From Nemorincola caseinilytica (GTDB lineage Bacteria > Bacteroidota > Bacteroidia > Chitinophagales > Chitinophagaceae): a stretch of DNA of 64,000 bases. The stretch lies in NCBI RefSeq assembly GCF_039540515.1, contig NZ_BAABFA010000008.1:124001-188000 (forward strand). The letters run 5' to 3'. Below the pieces are notes generated by a model. It saw nothing but the letters and a program-made list of their open reading frames with translations. It had not been told where the DNA came from and searched no databases. Each line of letters opens with the position of its first letter. Positions within the stretch are counted from its first letter, which is position 1. A program made the position numbers and the translations under genes. Below are positions 17,201 through 24,614 of this stretch, in pieces.

Positions 17201-18772
17201 GCCAGATGTATTACTGAGCGTGGTACTATTGCCCACACATATGCGCGTATCGCCGGTAATGGCCGCAGGCAAGGCATTCACGGTTATGGGTGTATGGCTG
17301 GTGCAACCGAACGGCGTAGTGTATGTGATATCTGCCACTCCGGCGGCTACGCCCGTTACCACACCTGTAGTGCTGGCAACGGTGAACTTGGTGATATCGG
17401 CGCTAGACCATGTGCCGCCTGCCACCACATTGGCCATGGTGGTGGTAGTGCCCGGGCATACGGTGGCTGTGCCAGTGATGCTCTCTACAGAATCGACCGT
17501 TATGGTCTTCTCTGATGTACAACCCAGGCCCAATGTGTATATAACGGTATCGGTACCGGCGAGCAGCGAAGTGTATGTGCCTGTGCCCGCATCTATGGTG
17601 CCCAGTGTGGTGTGGATATTGCTCCACGCGCCGCCGAATGTGGCTGTTGCAAATGTGGAGCTTTCTCCGCGGCACAGCGCAGTATCGCCGGTGACGGGGG
17701 TAGCCACTATGGGTGCTACGGTAACCACTGCACTGGTATAGCAGGTAGGGGAAGAATAGATAATAGTGACAGTATCGGCCGATACGCCTGTGACCCAGCC
17801 CGAAGTATCGATCACGGTAGCTACTGCGGGGTTCATGCTGCTCCAGGTGCCATCGGTACTAAGGTGAGAGAGCTTTGTGTGTGACCCTATACAGGTATTG
17901 AGCTCCCCGGTAATGTCGGCGCAAATGAGGGTAACAGAGTAGTTGTCGAAATAGGCATTGAAGGCATCGGGGCCTGCACCCAGGTATTTAGCGCTGTAAT
18001 TGGCATAGAAGCCAAAGGTGGTCATGGGTATGGATGTATAGGAGGCATCTACCACTACACCTACGGGCGTGAGTACACCCGATGAAGGCACAGAGAAGCC
18101 GCCGGTACCATCATCGCGTACAAAGAGCGTCCAGCGTGTGGTAGAGGGGTCGAACACTACACGAATGGTAGTATAGTTGGTAGGGGCGAAAAGGAAGGGA
18201 CCGGACGAGATGATAGGCGTGACCGTACCCAGCAGGCCCCCGGTATACTTTACAAGCTGTACCCCGAAAAGCAGAGCGGGGTCGAACATAACTGCGTATC
18301 CGCTGCCGGCATTGCGTACATCGGGGTTATCGCAGGCCAGTATGGCCACGGCATTGTCAAAGCCATCGCCAAGGCCCGAGGGATCGAGGCCGGTACGCAT
18401 ATTGAACGTCCATGAGACGATCTGGGTATTGAGGCCGATAGTGGTATTGAAAGGCGTAGTATAGGTAGATAGCGGAGCCGTGGCCTGGGCGAACCCATTA
18501 TTGATAAGCCCTACCGGTGAGGTGCCCACGCTGACCCATGGGGCCAGCTGATTGGGGGTGAGCAGGACGCTACCCGCAGAGCCACCTATCTGTACATTGG
18601 CAGAGCTGCCGGGGTTGAAATCGGTGTTGCCCGTGACCACCGTATAGCCTGCAGGAGCGAAGCCTGGAGGAGCGGTGAAGTCATCGCTGAAAACCGTTGT
18701 TTGTGCCAAAGCTAGCTGGCGACCGGCTAAAAGGGCAGCAATAAGAAAACAAAAACGTAACATTTTGGTCAT
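14291..18772 (-). CDS. Giant T9SS-secreted Ig-repeat protein with lectin-like head
   Basis: A 1493-residue exported protein. Order: signal peptide (residues 1-23); an L-type-lectin/concanavalin-like head (about 24-285, FSDDFTAPPGF, then SWTFNMRTGLDPSG and DGFDNAVAIL); nine BIG2-type Ig repeats (about 288-935, each opening TG.xxVC.G, with GTWSS...VATV and G.ATITYT, and two cysteines); six PKD/Ig-like repeats (about 940-1410, marked YQWY or YQW); a type A sorting domain (IFPNPASNVVNI to LIKQQ). This is the architecture of a T9SS surface adhesin or matrix protein. It diverges from an AraC-type regulator and ends in a strong terminator. Ligand unknown. Confidence 0.92.
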   Translation of the reverse strand: MTKMLRFCFLIAALLAGRQLALAQTTVFSDDFTAPPGFAPAGYTVVTGNTDFNPGSSANVQIGGSAGSVLLTPNQLAPWVSVGTSPVGLINNGFAQATAPLSTYTTPFNTTIGLNTQIVSWTFNMRTGLDPSGLGDGFDNAVAILACDNPDVRNAGSGYAVMFDPALLFGVQLVKYTGGLLGTVTPIISSGPFLFAPTNYTTIRVVFDPSTTRWTLFVRDDGTGGFSVPSSGVLTPVGVVVDASYTSIPMTTFGFYANYSAKYLGAGPDAFNAYFDNYSVTLICADITGELNTCIGSHTKLSHLSTDGTWSSMNPAVATVIDTSGWVTGVSADTVTIIYSSPTCYTSAVVTVAPIVATPVTGDTALCRGESSTFATATFGGAWSNIHTTLGTIDAGTGTYTSLLAGTDTVIYTLGLGCTSEKTITVDSVESITGTATVCPGTTTTMANVVAGGTWSSADITKFTVASTTGVVTGVAAGVADITYTTPFGCTSHTPITVNALPAAITGDTRICVGNSTTLSNTSGTGTWASSDVAIATIDASTGSMTGVDVGTATITYTATSTGCYITTVATIDAAPAAVTGTAIMCANTSQTLSHSVGSGTWSSSNTSIATVNSSGSVTGVITTGGNATITYTLPTSGCTATREVTVQALPGNITGSLSVCLNSNTTLSTTAPTPSWTSGNTTVATVNATTGVVTGVATGTSVITVTGTNGCIRTATVTVNPLPSGITGTATVCIAATTTLSSTSTPGTWGSGNILVATVSSGGVVTGISAGTATITYTSGGCFVTRIVTVNSLPTAFTGPSSVCLGSTVTLTSTPAGTWSSSNATTAPVNASGEVTGSATGTANITYTIANSCYRVRTMTVNTPPPAIGGPLVLCPGSSATLTNSATPGTWASGTTSVATIVSGTGVYTGVTGGTSIITYTQTSTGCTVNTTVTVSAAPPAILTAIGDTVLCPGGFTTLTVSTSPGVSYQWYNAAGPIAGAVSPTFITSAAGSYHAQVIVASGCSSTSVPMTVAVTPATATITVPGGTTATCAGTPVVLEANTGAGLTYQWELGGTAIPGATSDTYNATTSGSYAVRVTNPAGCWAVSSTVAVTASALPSNAVSASGPLTICDGDNVTFTAASGPGYTYQWHDATGAIAGATSMAYSATVAENYFVVVTNAAGCTATSTAFAVVVNPLPDVSITPGGIRLFCIGSNVVLDAALGFDYQWYKNGTPIPAATNSTYLATTGGGYRVMVTDPTTGCSDMTHADTIVTVISGATTLALTPAKFCWGGSALLSTSVSGLGSALNYQWQFNGSPIGGANGPTLTAAAVGLYHCVVNVPGSCTISTNVIEVSSVPLPNPIVSYNGSSVRTGNYYIAYQWYKDLLPITGATSWSTPVTGNGNYKVAVTDTNGCQSVSATYVLTDWKGPTAVTSINDVDASIFPNPASNVVNIISPVSVRALISSVDGKALIDVQEAKTIDIKGLADGIYIITLFDGNGTLIKTQKLIKQQ
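15955..17911 (-). repeat. Nine tandem BIG2-encoding repeats (approximate limits)
   Basis: Coding repeats of about 215 bases each inside the giant surface-protein gene. They are clearly homologous but diverged in sequence, so the array is old rather than a recent expansion. Confidence 0.75.
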
Positions 18773-18944
18773 GGCAGTATTACATTGATCTTGAAGAACA
18801 GCAAGGTACTAATAATAAACTAATTTACAAAAAAAATAATATATTGTTTATAATTCGTTGAGATGCAATTACTAGCAATAAATATAGGGTAAAGGCCGTC
18901 ATACGATCGTAAATTGCAATATACCACAGTATACCGCCCGTACT

Positions 18945-19841
18945 ATGTATGCTAACAAAGCCCTTACCTTTGTGCCCGTGATAGAACTGGCCATACATAC
19001 AAGCACACACGCCTATGCGGTAGACCGTTTCCTGGGCAATGCCGCACGCACGCTGCACACTGTGGCCATACAGGTGAACAATGCCGTGACGGCAGAGCGC
19101 ATAGAGGTGTTGCTACAGGGCGATGAGACGCCTGCCGAGGACAGGGGCATGCTATTCCTGTACCCGGTAGACGATAACAGGTATTGCCTGCAACTGTGCT
19201 ACATACAGTATGCCGACCAGCCTAGTGCGGCGCCTGTGGTGTACTCGTTTCGCTTTTTGCCAGACTTCTTTACACAATTCTCTGCCGAGGCGCTGACGGC
19301 CAACAGGCCGTTCCGCTTTGATGAGACGACAGAGATGCAATTCACGGTATGTACGCGATCGCGCGCGCTGTTGCAGCAGGTAGAGCAGGAGTCGCAGGCC
19401 ACACCGCTGATACGGTCGCTGATGTATACCGAGCATGCTATGCACCTGCTGCGCCGTGCGCTGGAGTGCATCACACTGCCCTTTGCGCCTTGCCAGGTGC
19501 CTGCGTGCCGCTTCCTGGCATACGAAAGCGAGCGCGAGAAGATAGAACTGGCACGACAGATAATAAACGACAGCCTGGACCAGCCGCTGACCATACGCGA
19601 GCTATCGCGCAAGGTGGCCATGAACGAGTGCTACCTGAAAAAGGGCTTCAAGGCCATAACCGGCAATACGATACACGAATACCAGCAATCGCGCCGCATA
19701 GACCGGGCCAAAGAGCTGCTGCAACAGCAGGGCCTGTCGGTAACGGATGTGGCCAATACGCTGGGCTATAGCAGCATATCGCACTTCAGCACTGCCTTCA
19801 AGAAGATGACGGGCATGAAGCCATGCGAGCTGCTGGCATGA
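18945..19841 (+). CDS. AraC-family transcriptional regulator
   Basis: A 298-residue regulator. The N-terminal 190 residues have no recognised sensor signature. The C-terminal ~100 residues are a canonical double helix-turn-helix: LTIRELSRKVAMNECYLKKGF, then RIDRAKELLQQQ, SVTDVANTLGYSSISHFSTAFKK and GMKPCELL. It resembles siderophore-type AraC regulators such as PchR, but that is tentative. It is divergent from the giant surface protein across 172 bases, so that gene is a candidate target. Confidence 0.93.
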   Translation: MYANKALTFVPVIELAIHTSTHAYAVDRFLGNAARTLHTVAIQVNNAVTAERIEVLLQGDETPAEDRGMLFLYPVDDNRYCLQLCYIQYADQPSAAPVVYSFRFLPDFFTQFSAEALTANRPFRFDETTEMQFTVCTRSRALLQQVEQESQATPLIRSLMYTEHAMHLLRRALECITLPFAPCQVPACRFLAYESEREKIELARQIINDSLDQPLTIRELSRKVAMNECYLKKGFKAITGNTIHEYQQSRRIDRAKELLQQQGLSVTDVANTLGYSSISHFSTAFKKMTGMKPCELLA

Positions 19842-19918
19842 CCCTCTTGTCAATTCGTTAAAGGCAATTGGTTAAAAGGGTAAAGAGGTAAAAGGTTAAA
19901 AGGTTTCCGTGTGATAGG

Positions 19919-20045
19919 GTTAAAGGGGTAAAAGGTCCCTGTTATCTGGTGTTCTCTTCTTCTTTCTCTTAGAATATTTTCAATAGAAAAAGGTGCCAAC
20001 TTAACATTGGCACCTTTTGACTATTTAACCTTTTACCCCTTTAAC
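19919..20045. repeat. Nested inverted repeat in a GTAAAAG-rich spacer
   Basis: An exact 18-base arm (19919-19936) recurs inverted at 20028-20045, enclosing the terminator hairpin at 19988-20018. The preceding 19870-19910 stretch is built of degenerate GGTTAAAAG/GGTAAAAG units; a similar GTAAAA tract occurs at 22620-22647. Confidence 0.7.
19988..20018. terminator. Bidirectional terminator between araC-like gene and pdxA
   Basis: A 12-base-pair perfect stem with a seven-base loop, starting in A4 and ending in T4, so it has a T tract on either strand. It serves convergent genes. Confidence 0.88.
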
Positions 20046-20052
20046 TATTTAG

Positions 20053-21123
20053 TTATCCTTCCGATCTTTCCTTCTCTATCTTACCGCGGCGCATGGGATT
20101 AGCGGTGTTCTCGGCATAGTTGGCGCGCTGGCGCAGCAGATCGAGCGCCTGGAAGACCGCTTCGCGGAGCGATGAGGGATCGGCGATGTCTTTGCCTGCT
20201 ATATCGAATGCGGTACCATGATCGGGCGAGGTGCGCACGATGGGCAGGCCTGCGGTATAGTTCACACCCTCGCCCTTGGCCAGTGTCTTGAAGCCTACAA
20301 GGCCCTGGTCGTGGTACATGGCCAGCACACCATCGAACTGTGTGTAGTGGCCGCTGGCAAAGAACGCATCGGCGCTGTAGGGGCCGAACACAAGGGCGTC
20401 CTTCTGCTTGTAAGCCTCTACCACGGGGCGTATGATGGTCTGCTCCTCAGAGCCTATCTGCCCTTCGTCGCCGGCATGTGGATTGAGGCCCAGCACGGCT
20501 ATGCGCGGCTTGTCTACCCCGAAGTCCTTGATGAGGGCCTCGCGCAGTATGTTCAGCTTGTTCTGCAGCAGCTCTTTGGTGATGGCGCCCGCTACCTTTG
20601 ATATGGGTATATGCTCTGTGGCCAGGGCCACGCGCAGCGAATGGCTGTAGAGTATCATGAGCACATCCTTTGCTCCGAATTTCTCTTTGAAGAAGGGCGT
20701 ATGGCCTGTATAGGGAAAGTCGGGCAGGTTGGTATTGCTCTTGTGTATGGGGGCGGTGACAATAGCATCGAGCTGGCCATCCTTCAGGCACTGGGTGGCC
20801 ACCATCAGTGAGCGCACGGCATATTTGCCACCTATATCGGTGAGCACACCCGGCTGTATGGGCACATCCTCTTCCCAGCAGTTGAAGATATTGACCTGCT
20901 TGGGGTTGAGCTTGGTAAGGTCCTTCGTACTATTGAAGTTGATGACCACGTCGGCCGTGAGCTTGCGGTAGAAATTGATGACCTTGTTGGACGAGAATAT
21001 GACCGGGGTGCAGAGGTCGAGTATACGGTTGTCGGCAAAGGTCTTTATGATGACCTCTGTGCCTATACCGTTGAGGTCGCCCGTGGTGATGCCTATTACC
21101 GGTTTTTCGCTATTTGTATGCAT
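20053..21123 (-). CDS. pdxA: 4-hydroxythreonine-4-phosphate dehydrogenase
   Basis: NAD-dependent enzyme of the DXP-dependent pyridoxal 5'-phosphate pathway. Its 356 residues begin with the family block KPVIGITTGDLNGIGTEVI and contain TAPIHK, GHTPFFKEKFG and NPHAGDEGQIGSEE, and the C-terminal MYHDQGLVGFK with metal-binding His and PIVRTSPDHGTAFDIAG. It follows pepA by 25 bases on the same strand, which suggests cotranscription. No other pdx gene is in the window. Confidence 0.97.
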   Translation of the reverse strand: MHTNSEKPVIGITTGDLNGIGTEVIIKTFADNRILDLCTPVIFSSNKVINFYRKLTADVVINFNSTKDLTKLNPKQVNIFNCWEEDVPIQPGVLTDIGGKYAVRSLMVATQCLKDGQLDAIVTAPIHKSNTNLPDFPYTGHTPFFKEKFGAKDVLMILYSHSLRVALATEHIPISKVAGAITKELLQNKLNILREALIKDFGVDKPRIAVLGLNPHAGDEGQIGSEEQTIIRPVVEAYKQKDALVFGPYSADAFFASGHYTQFDGVLAMYHDQGLVGFKTLAKGEGVNYTAGLPIVRTSPDHGTAFDIAGKDIADPSSLREAVFQALDLLRQRANYAENTANPMRRGKIEKERSEG

Positions 21124-21148
21124 GAGTTGGTGCTATAAGGTTATTCAA

Positions 21149-22579
21149 TTATTTGCCATAGTGCATAAGGAAGTCTAGCAGCATGCGGATGCCGCAGCCC
21201 GTGCCGCCTGAGGCCACATAGCCTTTCTTTGCGGTAGCGAAAGATACGCCTGCTATATCGAAGTGCATCCACGGATAATCGGTGAAGTGCTGCAGGAACT
21301 TGCCGGCCGTCATGGCACCGCCTGTAGGGCCGCCTATGTTCTTTATATCTGCTACGTCAGAGCGTATCTGGTCGCCATACTCATCCCATAGGGGAAACTC
21401 CACCAGGCGCTCGTACTGCCTGTCGCCACTGGTGCGCAGGGCCTGTTTCACATCATCGCCCGCAGTGCCCATGCACACTATACCATGCTCGCCCACCGCT
21501 GCTGAGGCAGCGCCTGTGAGCGTAGCGAAATCAATGACCAGCTCGGGCTTGTAGCGCTTGGCCCAGTGCAGGGCATCGGCCAGTATCATGCGGCCCTCGG
21601 CATCGGTGTTCAGCACCTCTACCGTGGCACCGCTATACATGCGTATCACATCGCCGGGGGTATATGCTTCCTCTCCGGGGCGGTTATCGGTAGCGGGTAC
21701 AAGGGCTATGACGTGCAGGGGTAGCTGCATACGCGCTATGGCATACATGCTGCAGCTTACCACGGCTGCGCCGCTCATATCGCTCTTCATACGGTCCATA
21801 GAGTTCGGGGTGGGCTTCAGCGACAGGCCGCCGGTATCGTATACCACGCCCTTGCCTACCAGCACTATGGGCTTTTTGTTCAGCGCCTTTTTAGGCACAT
21901 ACTCCATAATGGTAAATGTAGGCGGCTGCTTGCTGCCCATGTTCACGGACAGGAGGCCGCCCATCTTTTCCTTTACTATGCGCGCCTTGTTGAGCACCGT
22001 TACCTTGAAGCCTGCCTCGCGGCCCAGCTCGCCTATCTCTTTCGATAACTGCTCTGCCGAGAGGAAGTTCACAGGCTCGTTCACGAGGGTGCGTGCTTTG
22101 TATATAGCATCGATAGTGACCTGCAGTTGGGTCACCTCTTTGAGCGTGGCAGAATCTTTGGCAATGAATATGCGTAGCAGCGAGTTGGTGAGCTTCTTTG
22201 CCTCGGTACGGTACTTGAGGAACTGGTAAGAGGCCAGTGCTGCACCCTCGGCCACCAGCAGGGCGGCATTGGCAGTAGCAGAAAGGTTGGCAATGGCTAC
22301 CTCTGCCATCTTGTATTTATTGCATACCGACTGGAGGTCGGCACCGGCCTTGCGAAATGCATCGCCGGTCTGCGCTGCGGTCTTTTTGGGCTTCACCATT
22401 AGAATGAACTGGTAGCCACCATACTTGTTGATGGTGACGAAGGTCTGCTCGGCGGCCAGGCTGTCGGCCGCATACTTGCTTTCTTCGGCAGAGAGGCCCT
22501 GTACCTCGTTCAGTTTATCTGCGCTATCTAGTATCCATGCCCTGGAGGCAGTGGCTTTTTGCTGTATCTTGATCTCCAT
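21149..22579 (-). CDS. pepA: Leucyl aminopeptidase (M17)
   Basis: Two-metal cytosolic aminopeptidase, 476 residues. The metal and active-site motifs are intact: GKGVVYDTGGLSLKP, MKSDMSGAA, the signature NTDAEGRMILADAL, and the C-terminal FDIAGVSFA. The divergent N-domain (about 1-160) is normal for the family. A near-consensus promoter (TACCTTCG, 22601-22608) lies 22 bases upstream. It is divergent from rsmA and heads the pepA-pdxA unit. Confidence 0.96.
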   Translation of the reverse strand: MEIKIQQKATASRAWILDSADKLNEVQGLSAEESKYAADSLAAEQTFVTINKYGGYQFILMVKPKKTAAQTGDAFRKAGADLQSVCNKYKMAEVAIANLSATANAALLVAEGAALASYQFLKYRTEAKKLTNSLLRIFIAKDSATLKEVTQLQVTIDAIYKARTLVNEPVNFLSAEQLSKEIGELGREAGFKVTVLNKARIVKEKMGGLLSVNMGSKQPPTFTIMEYVPKKALNKKPIVLVGKGVVYDTGGLSLKPTPNSMDRMKSDMSGAAVVSCSMYAIARMQLPLHVIALVPATDNRPGEEAYTPGDVIRMYSGATVEVLNTDAEGRMILADALHWAKRYKPELVIDFATLTGAASAAVGEHGIVCMGTAGDDVKQALRTSGDRQYERLVEFPLWDEYGDQIRSDVADIKNIGGPTGGAMTAGKFLQHFTDYPWMHFDIAGVSFATAKKGYVASGGTGCGIRMLLDFLMHYGK

Positions 22580-22687
22580 GCTGTGTAAGCGTATAATGGG
22601 CGAAGGTAACGTTAAGATGAAAAAGTAAAAAAGTAAAAGTAAAAAAGGGTATACGGCCTTATAGGTACTATGCAGGGGCCAAGTTCG

Positions 22688-22695
22688 TACTTTTG
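22688..22695 (+). promoter_or_regulatory. -7 promoter element of rsmA
   Basis: Perfect TACTTTTG followed by C, immediately before the GTG at 22700. It falls inside the stretch that would be coding if the upstream ATG at 22670 were used. Confidence 0.6.
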
Positions 22696-22699
22696 CGCA

Positions 22700-23458
22700 G
22701 TGTATACTTTAAAGAAAAGCCTGGGACAGCACTTTCTGCATGACGAGAACATGTGCCGGAAGATAGTGGCGCAGGTGCGACGCACCCCCGGCATGCGCCT
22801 GCTGGAAGTAGGCCCCGGCGGCGGCGCCATAACCAAGTACCTGCTGGAATGGCCCGATGTGGACTACAAGGCCATAGAAGTGGACGAAGAAAAGGTAGTG
22901 TACCTGAACAAGACCTACCCCGCCATAGCAGGCAAGGTGATACTGGCCGATATACTAAAGGCCGAAGTGCCTTTCGAGGGGCATTTTTCGGTGATAGGGA
23001 ACTTTCCGTACAATATATCGTCGCCTATACTCTTTCGTATGCTGGAATGGGAGCCGCAGGTAGATGAGATAATAGGCATGTTCCAGAAAGAGGTGGCGCA
23101 GCGGGTGGCCGCAGGGCCGGGATCGAAGACGTATGGCATACTGAGCGTACTGATGCAGGCGTTCTTCACGGTGGAATACCTGTTCGATGTACATGAGAAC
23201 TGCTTTACCCCGCCGCCTAAGGTGAAAAGCGGTGTACTGCGGTGTACCAACATACAGAACCCGCACGGTATAGACAACAAGAGAAAATTCATAAACCTGG
23301 TGAAGACGGCCTTCAACCAGCGGCGCAAGACCCTGCGCAACGCCCTGAAGGGCCTGTTGCCGGCCGAGGCGCTGACAGACCCGTATATGGATAAGCGTGC
23401 CGAGCAACTGTCTGTAGCCGACTTTGTGACCTTATATAGAAGATATGTACAGCCCTGA
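22700..23458 (+). CDS. rsmA: 16S rRNA dimethyladenosine transferase
   Basis: Dimethylates two adjacent adenosines of the 3'-terminal hairpin of 16S rRNA (KsgA). The 252 residues start YTLKKSLGQHFL, as in homologues, then show the SAM-binding LLEVGPGGGAIT, the acidic ILADIL, and the catalytic NFPYNISSPILF. An in-frame ATG at 22670 would add ten residues, but a perfect promoter element at 22688-22695 lies between it and the GTG, so GTG is chosen. The next gene starts four bases downstream. Confidence 0.96.
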   Translation: MYTLKKSLGQHFLHDENMCRKIVAQVRRTPGMRLLEVGPGGGAITKYLLEWPDVDYKAIEVDEEKVVYLNKTYPAIAGKVILADILKAEVPFEGHFSVIGNFPYNISSPILFRMLEWEPQVDEIIGMFQKEVAQRVAAGPGSKTYGILSVLMQAFFTVEYLFDVHENCFTPPPKVKSGVLRCTNIQNPHGIDNKRKFINLVKTAFNQRRKTLRNALKGLLPAEALTDPYMDKRAEQLSVADFVTLYRRYVQP

Positions 23459-23462
23459 TCAT

Positions 23463-24395
23463 ATGCCCAAAGTGCTGATAGCGGCCCCGGTACATGATGT
23501 GCTGATAGATGGGCTGAAAGAGATTGGTTATCAGTGTGTTATGCAGGAGCAGATAACGCAGGCGACGGCTTTGGGGCTGGTGGGCGATTGTGAGGGCATC
23601 ATCACATCGACCCGGCTGCAGCTGGACAGGGAACTGATAGATGCCGCGCCCCGCCTGCGCTGGATAGGCCGTATGGGCAGCGGTATGGAGGTGATAGATG
23701 TGGCCTATGCCGCCCAAAAGGGCATAACCTGCCATGGCAGCCCCGAGGGCAACTGCAATGCCGTGGGGGAACATGCGCTGGGCATGCTGCTGGCGCTGGT
23801 ACGGCGAATAACATGGGCCCAGTGCGAGATGCAGGCAGGTGTATGGAAGCGCGACGAGAACCGCGGCATAGAGCTGGAAGGCAAGACCGTGGGCATAATA
23901 GGATATGGGCATACGGGGCAGGCATTCGCGAAAAAGCTGAGGGGCTTTGATGTGCGGATAATGGCCTATGATAAATACCGTACAGCACCTGTACCCACGC
24001 CGGTGGAAGCCTGTACCGATATTGCCGATATATACAGGGAGGCCGATATAGTGAGCTTTCATGTGCCGCTGCAGGCCGATACCGTACACTACTGCAACGA
24101 GGCCTTCATAGCCGCCATGCAAAAGCCTTTTATACTGGTAAATACATCGCGCGGGCAGGTGGTGGACACCCCGGCGCTGCACAACGCCCTGCTGACGGGC
24201 AAAGTGATAGGGGCCTGCCTTGATGTCTTTGAGCAGGAGCCGATAACAAAAGCGCAGGGCGAACTGCGCAATATCATCGGTACAATGATACGCATGCCCA
24301 ACGTGATCCTCACCCCCCATATAGCGGGATATACGCACGAGGCCCTCTACAAAATGAGCCATGTACTGCTGCAAAAAATAGCCGGAAAGGCCTGA
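23463..24395 (+). CDS. D-isomer 2-hydroxyacid dehydrogenase
   Basis: NAD-dependent oxidoreductase of the phosphoglycerate dehydrogenase superfamily, 310 residues. It has the Rossmann motif GIIGYGHTGQAFAKKL and the catalytic triad: Arg in NTSRGQVVD, Glu in FEQEP, His in TPHIAGYT. It lacks the C-terminal ACT domain of full SerA. The ATG at 23463 matches the family N-terminus (PKVLIAAPVHD); the upstream ATG at 23445 lies inside rsmA. It is probably cotranscribed with rsmA. Whether it serves serine synthesis or another 2-ketoacid is open. Confidence 0.93.
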   Translation: MPKVLIAAPVHDVLIDGLKEIGYQCVMQEQITQATALGLVGDCEGIITSTRLQLDRELIDAAPRLRWIGRMGSGMEVIDVAYAAQKGITCHGSPEGNCNAVGEHALGMLLALVRRITWAQCEMQAGVWKRDENRGIELEGKTVGIIGYGHTGQAFAKKLRGFDVRIMAYDKYRTAPVPTPVEACTDIADIYREADIVSFHVPLQADTVHYCNEAFIAAMQKPFILVNTSRGQVVDTPALHNALLTGKVIGACLDVFEQEPITKAQGELRNIIGTMIRMPNVILTPHIAGYTHEALYKMSHVLLQKIAGKA

Positions 24396-24572
24396 TATAA
24401 CAGAGAAAGAACGCAACCGTAACTTTTTTTTAAGAAATACCCAAGATGGGGGTATCATTTTTCGTCTATATAGTGTGACCAGATGGTTTTTTGCGTATAC
24501 AAAAAGTATCTGGGAACTACGGGTGAAAAGAAAATAATTATGTTGGGAAATGTGATCTTTAACAGATTTTTT

Positions 24573-24580
24573 TATCTTTA
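24573..24580 (+). promoter_or_regulatory. Near-consensus promoter of the TonB-surface protein-PorV trio
   Basis: TATCTTTA (last base A instead of G), 35 bases before the receptor ATG, in a 219-base AT-rich gap with no other recognised content. It is the best promoter candidate for the three following genes. Confidence 0.4.
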
Positions 24581-24614
24581 CGCCTCATTTGCTAATAATT
24601 TATTAATATAGGAT

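Noticed and set aside
14291..18772. Regularly spaced repeats that could suggest a CRISPR array or satellite
   Set aside because: They are in-frame, diverged protein repeats of about 215 bases encoding Ig-like domains, without conserved short repeats or spacers.
22620..22647. GTAAAA-rich tract before rsmA as a promoter
   Set aside because: It lacks the TAnnTTTG pattern, and a perfect box occurs 41 bases downstream. It was kept only as a low-complexity tract.
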